Source: Ruminococcaceae bacterium UBA7217 | GTDB taxonomy: Bacteria > Bacillota > Clostridia > Oscillospirales > Acutalibacteraceae | DNA: 64,000 bases | Direction: 5' to 3' | Assembly: GCA_002490425.1 (NCBI GenBank) | Contig: DKTZ01000019.1 | Coordinates: 1 to 64,000, forward strand | Shown: positions 34,878 through 42,869 of the stretch, in pieces | Position numbering within the stretch: position 1 is the stretch's first letter | Layout of the letters: every line of letters begins with the position of its first letter | Position numbers and translations under genes: made by a program | The notes under the pieces: model-generated | The model's database searches: none | Told to the model about the DNA's origin: nothing | What the model saw: the letters and a program-made list of their open reading frames with translations, nothing else

Positions 34878-35798
34878 ATGAAAACAATAGATTTATCCAA
34901 ATTTAAAGGCGTTTTTGTTGCGCTTAACGCAATTTTTGACGAAAACGACCGTGTTGACCTTGAAACAACAAAAAAGCTTGTAAAAATTTACCGTGAAAAA
35001 GGCGTTAAAGGCGTTTATGTTTGCGGTTCTACGGGCGAGGGCTTCCTGCTTTCAACCGAAGAGCGTATGCAGGTTGCAGAGGCCGTAAAGACTGCGGCTG
35101 GCGACGATTTTACCGTTATTGTTCACGTTGGCTGTGCAGGCAGTAAGGAGAGCATCCGTCTTGCAAAGCACGCTGAAAAAATCGGCGTTGACGCTATTTC
35201 GGCGGTTCCCAGCGTTTATTACCGTCTTCCCCCGAAGAGCGTTGAGATGCATTGGAACGCAATAATCGATTCGACCGATTTGCCGTTTATTATTTACAAT
35301 ATTCCTCAGCTTACATCTTTCCATCTTCCTTATGACTTGTTTGAGAGAATGGCAAAGAACCCGAAGGTTATCGGCATTAAGAACTCTGAAGAGCCTGTTT
35401 TCAATATGGAGCGTTTCAGAACAATTGCGGGCGATGATTTTATCATTTTCAACGGTTCGGACGAGCAGTTCCTCGGCGGCCGTTTAATGGGCGCAGACGC
35501 TGGTATCGGCGGTACATACGGCACAATGCCTGAGCTTTTTGTAGCACTCGACAAATACATTTGCAACGGCGAAATTGAGAAAGCAAAAGCCTTGCAGTAT
35601 AAAATAAATGAAATTATATTCGATTTACTCGCTTGTGACTCGCTTTACGGTGCGGCAAAGCAGGTTATATCTGTTCGTTTTAACGTTAACGCAGGACAGC
35701 CCCGCTGCCCGTTCTTGCCCGTTGCACGTGACGAAAAGATTTACGCAATTGCGGAGAAGATTGAAAAAGCAGTTACCGAAATTCAGGCAAACGCATAA
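34878..35798 (+). CDS. DapA/NanA-family lyase (sugar-acid or sialate aldolase type)
   Basis: 306 residues, class I aldolase TIM barrel of the dihydrodipicolinate synthase/N-acetylneuraminate lyase family. Substrate-carboxylate motif GSTGEGFLLSTEER is near residue 48, the catalytic Tyr is in IIYNIPQLTS (about 140) and the Schiff-base Lys in VIGIKNSEEP (about 166). The GVYVCGSTGEGFLLS form is nearer to NanA-like and sugar-acid lyases than to true DapA. Pairing with a GPH transporter points to catabolism, not lysine synthesis. The exact substrate is open. Confidence 0.82.
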   Translation: MKTIDLSKFKGVFVALNAIFDENDRVDLETTKKLVKIYREKGVKGVYVCGSTGEGFLLSTEERMQVAEAVKTAAGDDFTVIVHVGCAGSKESIRLAKHAEKIGVDAISAVPSVYYRLPPKSVEMHWNAIIDSTDLPFIIYNIPQLTSFHLPYDLFERMAKNPKVIGIKNSEEPVFNMERFRTIAGDDFIIFNGSDEQFLGGRLMGADAGIGGTYGTMPELFVALDKYICNGEIEKAKALQYKINEIIFDLLACDSLYGAAKQVISVRFNVNAGQPRCPFLPVARDEKIYAIAEKIEKAVTEIQANA

Positions 35799-35832
35799 AA
35801 ATAAAATTTTCGTTTTGTAAATATTAAAAAGA

Positions 35833-35875
35833 CAACAGCCGAAATTCACAGAAATATGAGCTTCGGCTGTTTTAT
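35833..35875 (+). terminator. Terminator of transporter/aldolase unit
   Basis: AACAGCCGAA (about 35834-35843) pairs with TTCGGCTGTT (about 35863-35872), with a loop of about 19 nt and a T-rich tail. It lies 35 nt after the aldolase gene. Confidence 0.65.
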
Positions 35876-35919
35876 ATTTACATTTTTGAAAATTAAACTT
35901 CTGTAATTATCATCAAAAA

Positions 35920-35945
35920 GTAGGGGCTGATGCCCACATCAGCCC
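35920..35945 (-). repeat. Variable-stem hairpin, subfamily A
   Basis: Read on the minus strand: GGGCTGATG, TGGG, CATCAGCCC, then CTAC. Perfect 9-bp stem with the same loop as the copies at 4017 and 18392. Confidence 0.7.
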
Positions 35946-35968
35946 GTAATATTATCTGCAATTTTCAC

Positions 35969-35994
35969 GGGACGGTGATGGCACCGTCCCCTAC
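35969..35994 (+). repeat. Variable-stem hairpin, subfamily A
   Basis: GGGACGGTG (35969-35977), ATGG, CACCGTCCC (35982-35990), then CTAC. It lies 23 nt from the oppositely oriented copy at 35920. Confidence 0.7.
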
Positions 35995-36061
35995 GATTTA
36001 AAAAACACAGAATGGTGAGAGCGAAAAAGCGGGACATGGTCGTCAATACCTACAATGCCAA

Positions 36062-36595
36062 TTATATTAAGCTGTATGTTTTAATGAACTGCGAGGGGTC
36101 GGCGCCGCTTTCTATGTATCTAAGTAAAATTTCGGCACAAGCGCTTGAATCACTGTCTGCTTTATGATGGTCAAGACAAATTCCGTAATAATCGCAAAGC
36201 ACATTCAGTTTATGGCTCATTTTCGGTAAAAGTCTTCTACCCATTTGCACGGTGCACAAATACGGCGCATTCTCTTTCCAATCAATATTATAATCACATA
36301 AACACCTTTTTAACACGCTCATATCAAACACCGCATTGTGAGCGACTAAAATTCCGCTTGCGAATATCGGCTCAAGCTTTCCCCAAACCTCGGGAAAGGT
36401 CGGAGAATACATCACTGATTCCTCACTGATACCTGTTAAACGTGTATTAAAGTAATCAAAATGTGTTTCGGGATTGACGAGTGAATAAAAACTGTCTGTA
36501 ATTTCTCCGTCCTCAATAACCGTTATTCCTATTGCGCTAATTCTGTTATTAAAACGGTTCGGCGTTTCAACGTCAAATACAATAAATCTTGTCAT
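36062..36595 (-). CDS. DEDDh 3'-5' exonuclease (DnaQ/epsilon-like)
   Basis: 177 residues with the complete DEDDh set: ExoI FIVFDVETPN (Asp, Glu), ExoII LVAHNAVFDMSVLK (Asp) and ExoIII HKADSDSSACAEIL (His, Asp). Stand-alone proteins of this kind proofread or trim DNA or RNA; no polymerase or BRCT domain is attached. It is followed after 1 nt by an acetyltransferase gene upstream in the same direction, suggesting co-transcription. Confidence 0.88.
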   Translation of the reverse strand: MTRFIVFDVETPNRFNNRISAIGITVIEDGEITDSFYSLVNPETHFDYFNTRLTGISEESVMYSPTFPEVWGKLEPIFASGILVAHNAVFDMSVLKRCLCDYNIDWKENAPYLCTVQMGRRLLPKMSHKLNVLCDYYGICLDHHKADSDSSACAEILLRYIESGADPSQFIKTYSLI

Positions 36596-36596
36596 T

Positions 36597-37028
36597 TTAA
36601 TCTCTTTTCCAAATCATAAGCAATTCTTTCTCGTTTGTTTCGCTGTCAATACCTTCTGACTGAACAATAAAATTCTCTCTCATATAAAATGAAACGGCAC
36701 GCACATTTTTCTTATAAACATTCAAATTTATTTCGGATTTTATCTGCTTTATACGGTCTAAAAGCATCTTTCCAACGCCCCTTGAGCGTGAATTTTCTTC
36801 TACAAAAATCCCTGCCAAATAACTGTCCGTCAAACCTGCAAAACCTGATATATGATGCGTTTTTTCATCTTCATAGACATATATTTCCGCACCGGTTATC
36901 ATTTCTTTTACCGCATCAAAATTATTCTCCCAATACTCTTTAGCTATAAACCAATGTGCTTCAACATTTGATTTAAGCCAAATCGTCATAACAGCGTCTA
37001 AATCGTTTTGCGCAAATTCTCTTATCAT
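36597..37028 (-). CDS. GNAT-family N-acetyltransferase
   Basis: 143 residues, GNAT fold with the acetyl-CoA motif IFVEENSRSRGVGKMLLD (R-x-x-G-x-G) around residues 72-90 and a C-terminal VRAVSFYMRENFIVQSEG segment resembling the YjaB/PhnO-like subgroup. Substrate unknown. It lies between the ArsC-like and exonuclease genes with very short gaps. Confidence 0.85.
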   Translation of the reverse strand: MIREFAQNDLDAVMTIWLKSNVEAHWFIAKEYWENNFDAVKEMITGAEIYVYEDEKTHHISGFAGLTDSYLAGIFVEENSRSRGVGKMLLDRIKQIKSEINLNVYKKNVRAVSFYMRENFIVQSEGIDSETNEKELLMIWKRD

Positions 37029-37037
37029 AATTTTAAA

Positions 37038-37397
37038 TCAGCCTTTAAGCAGTTTTTCGCTCCATTCAGCCTCTTTAAAGCCTACAAGCACGAAGCTGTG
37101 GCTTATTAACAGTGGTCTTTTAACAAGCATACCGTCTGTTGCAAGGAGATGCAGCATCTCATCTTCGGTCATTTCAGGAAGTTTTTCTTTGAGATTTAAT
37201 GATTTATAAAGCAGACCGCTTGTGTTAAAAAAGCGCTTTAAAGGAAGTCCGCCTTTTTTGTGCCAGTCTGACAGCTCCTCAAATGTAGGATTATCCGCCT
37301 TGATATTTCTCATTTCATATTCAATCTTATTGTCATTAAGCCACTTTTCAGCCTTTTTGCAGGTAGTGCATTTTGGGTAGCAAATAAAATTTAACAT
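37038..37397 (-). CDS. ArsC/Spx-family thioredoxin-fold protein
   Basis: About 119 residues. The N-terminal CYPKCTTCKKAEKWL contains a CxxC redox motif, followed by IEYEMRNIKADNPTFEEL and the RPLLI segment typical of the ArsC/Spx family. Clostridial versions of this type are usually annotated as arsenate reductase family; there are no other ars genes nearby, so an arsenate role is not supported by context. The ATG at 37397 with AGGTGA upstream is preferred over a GTG 9 nt before it. Confidence 0.82.
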   Translation of the reverse strand: MLNFICYPKCTTCKKAEKWLNDNKIEYEMRNIKADNPTFEELSDWHKKGGLPLKRFFNTSGLLYKSLNLKEKLPEMTEDEMLHLLATDGMLVKRPLLISHSFVLVGFKEAEWSEKLLKG

Positions 37398-37460
37398 TGT
37401 GTTCACCTGTTCTTTCGTTTTTTTGTATCTATTATAACTTTATTTCATTCCGTTTGCAAC

Positions 37461-37500
37461 AAAAAAGACCTTGAAAGCAACGTCTCACAAGGCCTTTTTT
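37461..37500 (-). terminator. Rho-independent terminator of lysS
   Basis: A 13-base inverted repeat (37461-37473 with 37488-37500) has A and T runs on both sides. On the minus strand all positions pair (one as G-U) and six Ts follow, which favours service to lysS. Confidence 0.85.
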
Positions 37501-37536
37501 AAATCTGTTGTATTAAGTTAACAATGTATTGCCCGT

Positions 37537-39042
37537 TTATTTATCCAAACTCTTCATAGTTGGGAACAATAAAACATCTCTTATGGCAGGAGAATTTGTG
37601 AGGAGCATTACAAGTCTGTCAATGCCGTAGCCTATACCGCCTGTCGGAGGCATACCGATTTCAAGAGCATTGAGGAAATCCTCGTCAGTGTGGTTTGCTT
37701 CCTCGTCGCCTGCCGCTGCCGCCGCGTCCTGAAGCTTAAAGCGTTCACGCTGGTCAATCGGGTCGTTAAGCTCGGAATAAGCATTGCACATCTCCCAGCC
37801 GTTTATGAACAGCTCAAAACGCTCAACATAATCGGGCTTATCCGGTTTTCTCTTTGTAAGAGGAGAAATGTCAACGGGGTGGTCCATAATAAATGTAGGC
37901 TGAATAAGGTTTGCTTCACAGAATTCCTCAAAGAACAAATTGAGAATATCGCCCTTTTTATGCCTGTCCTCAAATTCAATATGATGCTCTTCTGCAACCT
38001 TTTTTGCCTCTTCATCGTCCTTTATTTCATCGAAATCAACGCCTGCATATTTCTTAACAGCGTCAATCATCGTAAGACGCTCAAAGGGCTTGCCCAAATC
38101 AATCTGATGCTCGCCGTATGTGATTTCGGTTGTGCCGCAAACCTCATTTGCAAGGTAACGGAACATATTTTCGGTCAAATCCATCATACCGTGGTAATCG
38201 GTGTAAGCCTGATAAAGCTCCATAAGAGTAAATTCAGGATTGTGACGTGTATCAACACCCTCATTACGGAAAACTCTGCCGATTTCATAAACCTTTTCAA
38301 GACCGCCGACAATAAGGCGCTTCAAATAAAGCTCAAGAGAAATTCTAAGCTTTACGTCCTCGTCAAGCGCATTGTAATGAGTTTCAAAGGGTCTTGCCGC
38401 CGCGCCGCCTGCATTGGAAACGAGCATAGGAGTTTCAACCTCCATAAAGCCCTGTTCGTCAAGATAGCGGCGAATTGAAGAAATTACCTTACTACGCTTA
38501 ATAAACGTGTCCTTAACCTCAGGATTAACGATAAGATCAAGATATCGCTGACGGTAACGTGTGTCTGTATTGGTAAGTCCGTGGAATTTTTCGGGAAGAG
38601 GAAGAAGCGACTTTGAAAGAAGTCTTATTTCCTGAGCGTGAATGGAAATTTCCTCCGTTCTTGTTTTAAAAACAAAGCCCTTAATTTCAATAATATCGCC
38701 TATATCCCAAGCTTTTTTGAAAGCAGTGTAGCTCTCCTCGCCCACATCGTTAATTGAAACGTAGGACTGAATTCTGCCTAATTTATCCTGAATTGTTGCG
38801 AAGCTTGCCTTACCCATAATACGCCTTGCAATCATTCTGCCGCAAACGGATACGGTTTTGCCCTCAAGCTCATCGTAATTTGCCTTTATTTCAGTGCTTT
38901 CGTGAGTTTGATTTGCGGTTGTAATAACGAACGGGTCGTTGCCCGCCTCCTGCATAGCTTTGAGCTTGTCAATACGAATCTGTCTGTATTCATTAACATC
39001 TATTTCTTCAGTTGCGGGTGTATTCTTATTATTCTCTGCCAT
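37537..39042 (-). CDS. lysS: Lysyl-tRNA synthetase (class II)
   Basis: 501 residues. An N-terminal OB-fold anticodon domain (KTVSVCGRMIARRIMGKASFATIQD) is followed by a class II catalytic core with motif 2 VFRNEGVDTRHNPEFTLMEL and motif 3 GIGYGIDRLVMLLT. It charges tRNA-Lys. It lies downstream of greA under the same promoter, the usual Firmicutes pairing, and ends in a clear terminator. Confidence 0.96.
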   Translation of the reverse strand: MAENNKNTPATEEIDVNEYRQIRIDKLKAMQEAGNDPFVITTANQTHESTEIKANYDELEGKTVSVCGRMIARRIMGKASFATIQDKLGRIQSYVSINDVGEESYTAFKKAWDIGDIIEIKGFVFKTRTEEISIHAQEIRLLSKSLLPLPEKFHGLTNTDTRYRQRYLDLIVNPEVKDTFIKRSKVISSIRRYLDEQGFMEVETPMLVSNAGGAAARPFETHYNALDEDVKLRISLELYLKRLIVGGLEKVYEIGRVFRNEGVDTRHNPEFTLMELYQAYTDYHGMMDLTENMFRYLANEVCGTTEITYGEHQIDLGKPFERLTMIDAVKKYAGVDFDEIKDDEEAKKVAEEHHIEFEDRHKKGDILNLFFEEFCEANLIQPTFIMDHPVDISPLTKRKPDKPDYVERFELFINGWEMCNAYSELNDPIDQRERFKLQDAAAAAGDEEANHTDEDFLNALEIGMPPTGGIGYGIDRLVMLLTNSPAIRDVLLFPTMKSLDK

Positions 39043-39071
39043 TTTTAACTCTCCTTTACCGAAATTATGAA

Positions 39072-39092
39072 AACAGGGCGGTTACCGCCCCG
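39072..39092 (-). terminator. Hairpin between greA and lysS
   Basis: GGGCGG (39076-39081) pairs with CCGCCC (39085-39090). On the minus strand the stem is followed by TGTTTTC. It could attenuate transcription into lysS, or be a general intergenic hairpin. Confidence 0.5.
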
Positions 39093-39118
39093 TTAATCTT
39101 GTATGACGAACATTAAAA

Positions 39119-39586
39119 TTATTTTAAAATGGCGGTTATTTTAAACTGAAGCTGACCTGAAGGTACTTCAACCAATACTTTATCGCCTTTTTTGTGACCG
39201 ATAAGCGCTTTTCCTACAGGTGATTCATCGGAAATTTTGCCTTTTACAGGGTCTGCCTGAGCAAAACCTACGATTGTATATGTGAATTCGTTTTTCTTTT
39301 TGTCCTGAACGGTAACAGTTGAACCGATATGAACATTCTCTGTTCCGAGTGAGTCAACATCAATAATTTTTGCCCGTTTAACAATATTCTCAATTTCGTT
39401 GATTCTGGCTTCAAGCTTTGCCTGGTCGCTCATTGCCTCATCATATTCTGAGTTTTCGGAAAGGTCGCCGAAGCTTCTTGCTACTTTAATTTTCTCTGCG
39501 GCTTCTTTTCTGCCGACTGTTTTTAACTGTTCAAGCTCTGCCTCAAGTTCTCTTAAAGCCTCTATGGTAAGTTGTGTTTCTGCCAC
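39119..39586 (-). CDS. greA: Transcription elongation factor GreA
   Basis: 155 residues, normal length. The N-terminal coiled coil (LRELEAELEQLKTVGRKEAAEKI, ARSFGDLSENSEYDEAMSDQ) contains the acidic tip residues that reach the polymerase active site, followed by the FKBP-like domain (GKALIGHKKGDKVLVEVPSG). It rescues backtracked RNA polymerase. First gene of greA-lysS. Confidence 0.96.
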   Translation of the reverse strand: MAETQLTIEALRELEAELEQLKTVGRKEAAEKIKVARSFGDLSENSEYDEAMSDQAKLEARINEIENIVKRAKIIDVDSLGTENVHIGSTVTVQDKKKNEFTYTIVGFAQADPVKGKISDESPVGKALIGHKKGDKVLVEVPSGQLQFKITAILK

Positions 39587-39660
39587 GATAAAAAACTCCT
39601 TTCATTTTCCGTGAAAAAGCACACGGTAACAAAGGCATTTAATATGCCATATATTAGAAT

Positions 39661-39689
39661 ATTATATTAAAAAATTGCCAGTATGTCAA
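39661..39689 (-). promoter_or_regulatory. Consensus sigma-A promoter of greA-lysS
   Basis: Minus strand: TTGACA (39684-39689), a 17-nt spacer, TATAAT (39661-39666). Exact consensus in both boxes. Confidence 0.8.
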
Positions 39690-40261
39690 GCAAAATAAAC
39701 ATTTCCGACGCTCTTTTTTTCTCCGTTCACCGTTACAAAATCGAAACGGCACTCCCCTATCGCAAAAACTCCGCAAAGCTCATACAGTGCGGCGGCAAAA
39801 ATGTATTTTTCAATTTCCTCCGGCTTTAATGAACTGTAATGTTCAGCTAAATTAAAATCATTTCTGTCTTTTCCGATTTCAATTACATTTTCACGGTATG
39901 TAATTATTCCGTTTTCTTCGTCATACAAAGCTTTGTCACCGATTTGTTTAATCAGAAGCTCCGCAGTATTATCAAGCAGTTTTTTATACAGTAAATCGCT
40001 GTTAAATCTGCCTATTCCTTTGATATTGGGCAATATTACATCATCACTTACTAAGAGTCTTTGTGCGCACCGCCCAACCTCAAAAATAACACGCTCAAAG
40101 TCAATCCCCTTTCTATTACCGGTGGTCACTTTTAAATGATAAAACGGTGCACCGTGCAGTACAGGCACTGTTAAAAGATTATAGCTGTCCTTCTTCACTC
40201 TTCCGAAAAGCTTTTCGGAAATGTTATTTTCACGTACGTTTTCCGTTAATACACAGAACAT
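39686..40261 (-). CDS. Hypothetical protein (191 aa)
   Basis: About 191 residues, soluble, mixed alpha/beta. The N-terminal half has FERVIFEVGRCAQRLLVSDDVILP, the middle a KKLLDNTAELLIKQIGDKALYDE helix, and the end an AAALYELCGVFAIGECRFD segment. No known family is recognised. It starts at 40261 after a run of six Gs that sits inside a hairpin (40268-40294) and follows the degenerate S41 protease gene; it probably belongs to the ftsEX transcription unit. Its last codons overlap the greA promoter region. Confidence 0.65.
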   Translation of the reverse strand: MFCVLTENVRENNISEKLFGRVKKDSYNLLTVPVLHGAPFYHLKVTTGNRKGIDFERVIFEVGRCAQRLLVSDDVILPNIKGIGRFNSDLLYKKLLDNTAELLIKQIGDKALYDEENGIITYRENVIEIGKDRNDFNLAEHYSSLKPEEIEKYIFAAALYELCGVFAIGECRFDFVTVNGEKKSVGNVYFA

Positions 40262-40267
40262 AAAAAT

Positions 40268-40294
40268 CCCCCCTGCACAATATATGCAGAGAGG
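40268..40294 (-). promoter_or_regulatory. Hairpin enclosing a ribosome binding site
   Basis: On the minus strand 40285-40294 (CCTCTCTGCA) pairs with 40268-40277 (TGCAGGGGGG) as 10 bp including two G-U pairs, burying the G-rich SD of the gene that starts at 40261. The stem is followed by ATTTTT, so it could also act as a terminator. Confidence 0.5.
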
Positions 40295-40306
40295 CAAAAA
40301 ATAATT

Positions 40307-41512
40307 TTAAGTATCTGTCATCAGTGACAGTGCTTTTTGATATTGCGTATCCTCATCAAGGGAAAGCATCGGCAGTCTGTCATTTTGCTCAGCGGTAAGT
40401 GCTACCTCAGTGTCACATTTAAGCCCTACGCCATCATAGCTTTCACTTTTATAAGGCAAAATCTTCGCAACGGTAAGCTTTACTGCGCCGCCGTCCGAAA
40501 GCTCAAATATTTTCTGCATTGTACCGTTTCCTGCGGTGGTTGTGCCAACAAGAGAGGCAACTCCGAAATCACGTAAATCGCAAGCAAACAGCTCTGCAGC
40601 ACCCGAAGTCCCCGCATTTACAAGTACGCACAAAGACAAAGAAATTGAATCCGAATCAGAAGTAAAGGTTTCAATTGTGTTTCCGTTTTTGTCAACGGCA
40701 GTGGCAAGTGCACCTGTGCCCTCAGTTGCAACCGGAACAATTAAATCTATACACGCAGTGGCATATCTCACAAATCCGTCCGCATTGCCACGCACATCAA
40801 AGATTACGGAAGATATTGATTTATCACTGAAAAACTTGAGCGCATTTTTAAGCTCTTCAGCAGTATTTTCGTAAAATGCAATTATTTTAATGTAGCCGAC
40901 TTTTTCGTTTACCTGACTGTAATAAACGGTTTGCAGAGTGTATCCCCTTGCAACCTTTACAGTTTTAGACGTATTGTTATGAGTAAATGTAACCGTAACC
41001 TCAGTTAATTTGTCACCCTCTAACTGCTGTAAAAGGGTTTCTGCATTAAGAGCAGTCACTTTTGTGCCGTCAACCTCGGTTATAATATCTCCCTTATTCA
41101 TCCCCTGTAGCTTTGCCGGAGAAGAGTCGGCAACCTCTGTAATATAAAGACCTTTACTGACATCGTCATAAAGTGCAATTGCGCCTATACCGCCCTTTTC
41201 ACCTTTTTCAAGCTGTTTGTATTCAAGGTATTCATCAGCGGTCATATAAGCGCTGTAACGGTCGCCGAGGCCGTTGGTATATCCTTTTGAAATCATTGAA
41301 TTAAGAAGATTTTCGTTAATCTCGCCGTAAAAGTTTCCACGAATAACATCGTCAATTTCGGAAAGCCCCGAATACATACCCGCCCTGTCGGATACATCTT
41401 TGATAAGGTTGTTGTATGTATACATCAAAGCAGACATTGTAACCGTAACGGCCAACGCCACCGAGATAAATATAAGAGAAAGAGCAAGACCTAAGGATAT
41501 TTTCTTATTCAA
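40307..41512 (-). CDS. S41 (C-terminal processing protease) family protein, probably inactive
   Basis: 401 residues: an N-terminal membrane anchor (about 7-31), a PDZ domain (GIGAIALYDDVSKGLYITEVADS, MNKGDIITEVDG), then the S41 protease domain. In the active-site segment NAGTSGAAELF the position aligned with the nucleophile Ser of CtpA/CtpB/Tsp is Gly, and the general-base Lys of the GKG motif is Asn in GTTTAGNGTMQ. The conserved Glu and Gln around them remain. It lies downstream of the ftsE-ftsX-M23 genes, as CtpB lies beside ftsEX in Bacillus, so it may be a scaffold or PDZ sensor for cell-wall hydrolase control. Confidence 0.8.
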   Translation of the reverse strand: MNKKISLGLALSLIFISVALAVTVTMSALMYTYNNLIKDVSDRAGMYSGLSEIDDVIRGNFYGEINENLLNSMISKGYTNGLGDRYSAYMTADEYLEYKQLEKGEKGGIGAIALYDDVSKGLYITEVADSSPAKLQGMNKGDIITEVDGTKVTALNAETLLQQLEGDKLTEVTVTFTHNNTSKTVKVARGYTLQTVYYSQVNEKVGYIKIIAFYENTAEELKNALKFFSDKSISSVIFDVRGNADGFVRYATACIDLIVPVATEGTGALATAVDKNGNTIETFTSDSDSISLSLCVLVNAGTSGAAELFACDLRDFGVASLVGTTTAGNGTMQKIFELSDGGAVKLTVAKILPYKSESYDGVGLKCDTEVALTAEQNDRLPMLSLDEDTQYQKALSLMTDT

Positions 41513-41528
41513 CGCAAATCAGTCCTTT

Positions 41529-42869
41529 TTAAGCTAAAGGCGAAATATAGTTGCCGTTTGACTTTTTCAAATAATCTTCCGGAGTAACCTGTGTTCCGTT
41601 TACACGAACTTCAAAATGAAGGTGAGGACCGGTAACTACGCCTGTACTGCCGACATAGCCGATAACCTGTCCCTGCACAACTTTAGTCCCTTTACTTACG
41701 ATCATTGAACTGCAATGACCGTAATACGTAACAACACCGGAACCGTGGTCAATAAGAATATGGTTGCCACTGTAACTATCATAAGCCGCTTTCATAACAG
41801 TTCCGCTTGCAACAGCATAAATGGGCTTGCCGGTTGTTCCGCTTAAATCGACTGCCCTGTTGTGATTGCCTCTTTTTACATGATCCCAAGAATGTTCGTT
41901 AAAGCGAACTGTGTAGCCTTGAAGCGGACAAATTATACCCCTTGTAGAAATCTCAAAGTGGTGTGATGTTGGTCCACCGTCGACTATATTACCGTCGCCT
42001 TTAGAGCCTTCATTGTTGACAAGGTTATCAATTTCAGTTTTAAACGCTGCTTTTTGGGCATTTGCCTGATCAATAAGTTTTTGATACTGTGCGCTCTGTT
42101 TATTAAGAGAGCCTATATATGAGTTCACTTGATCGATTTTTGACTGAATGGTTGCTACTTTCCCGTCAAGAACCGCTTTTGATTCCTTAACAGTTTCTCT
42201 TGATTCGTCAAGCTGAGCACGCTGACTGTCAAGCAAAGCCTTACTTTCTTCAAGATCTGCCTTTTTCTCGTCAAGAGACGCCATCATTTTGTTAAGAGCA
42301 TCTATTGACTCCCTGATACTGTCAACAAGCGCCGTGTCGTGCTTTGCTATTTGGTAAACAAGCTCTGAACGCTCAATGAAGTCTGAAAAATCCTTTGCCG
42401 AAAGGAAAATCTCAATCATTGAAGTTTCTCCTGCCATATATGCGGCGCAAAGTCTGTCCGAAAGGAGGTCATAAGCCTCATCAACCTCAACCTGCTTTGC
42501 AGCAATCTGCGTTTCAACAGATGCAATTTCGCCCTCTAATTTTTGAATTTTTGCTTCGAATTCGGAAATTTCGCCGTCAAGAGTTGCAATTTTTGTATTC
42601 AATTCGTCAATCTGACCTTGGAGAAGCTCAAGCTCATCATCATAAAGATGAATTTGCTTCTGTAACTCATCAATATATTCATCCTGCTTGTTAGCATCGC
42701 CTTTAAGAGAATCAATTTTTTGCTGATACTGTGCAATTTCTTTCTCTTTCTGTGCAATTTCATCCTCAAGACTTGCCTGAATTTCTTCCTTTGAAACTGC
42801 AAAGCTGCCTATTGAAGCTGAAAAAATCATTATAAAAACAAGTAATACCGAAATTATTTTTTTATTCAT
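41529..42869 (-). CDS. M23 peptidoglycan hydrolase with coiled coil (EnvC/PcsB-like FtsEX partner)
   Basis: About 446 residues. A signal peptide (1-25) is followed by a long coiled coil (about 30-260, heptad-rich Glu/Lys/Gln) and a C-terminal LytM/M23 domain with zinc motifs HNRAVDLSGTTG (HxxxD) and GPHLHFEVRVNG (HxH). The metal ligands are intact. The architecture matches FtsEX-regulated hydrolases or activators (EnvC, PcsB, CwlO). The ATG at 42869 overlaps the ftsX stop, with GGAGG upstream, so it is translationally coupled to ftsX, strong evidence for a shared complex at the division site. Confidence 0.9.
   Translation of the reverse strand: MNKKIISVLLVFIMIFSASIGSFAVSKEEIQASLEDEIAQKEKEIAQYQQKIDSLKGDANKQDEYIDELQKQIHLYDDELELLQGQIDELNTKIATLDGEISEFEAKIQKLEGEIASVETQIAAKQVEVDEAYDLLSDRLCAAYMAGETSMIEIFLSAKDFSDFIERSELVYQIAKHDTALVDSIRESIDALNKMMASLDEKKADLEESKALLDSQRAQLDESRETVKESKAVLDGKVATIQSKIDQVNSYIGSLNKQSAQYQKLIDQANAQKAAFKTEIDNLVNNEGSKGDGNIVDGGPTSHHFEISTRGIICPLQGYTVRFNEHSWDHVKRGNHNRAVDLSGTTGKPIYAVASGTVMKAAYDSYSGNHILIDHGSGVVTYYGHCSSMIVSKGTKVVQGQVIGYVGSTGVVTGPHLHFEVRVNGTQVTPEDYLKKSNGNYISPLA

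Noticed and set aside
36013..36050. Degenerate hairpin copy (GGGACATGGTCGTCAATACC then TACA)
   Set aside because: It resembles the hairpin family but the stem no longer pairs convincingly, so it is not listed as a member.
37038..37397. Arsenic-resistance operon
   Set aside because: Only an ArsC/Spx-like protein is present; there is no arsB/acr3, arsR or arsA nearby, so an arsenic role is not claimed.
37690..38478. 262-codon plus-strand open frame
   Set aside because: It lies wholly antisense inside lysS, with no ribosome binding site and no protein-like composition; a shadow frame.
42395..42694. 99-codon plus-strand frame within the M23 gene
   Set aside because: It is a shadow of the coiled-coil region with Gln/Lys-rich reading in another frame; no start signals.
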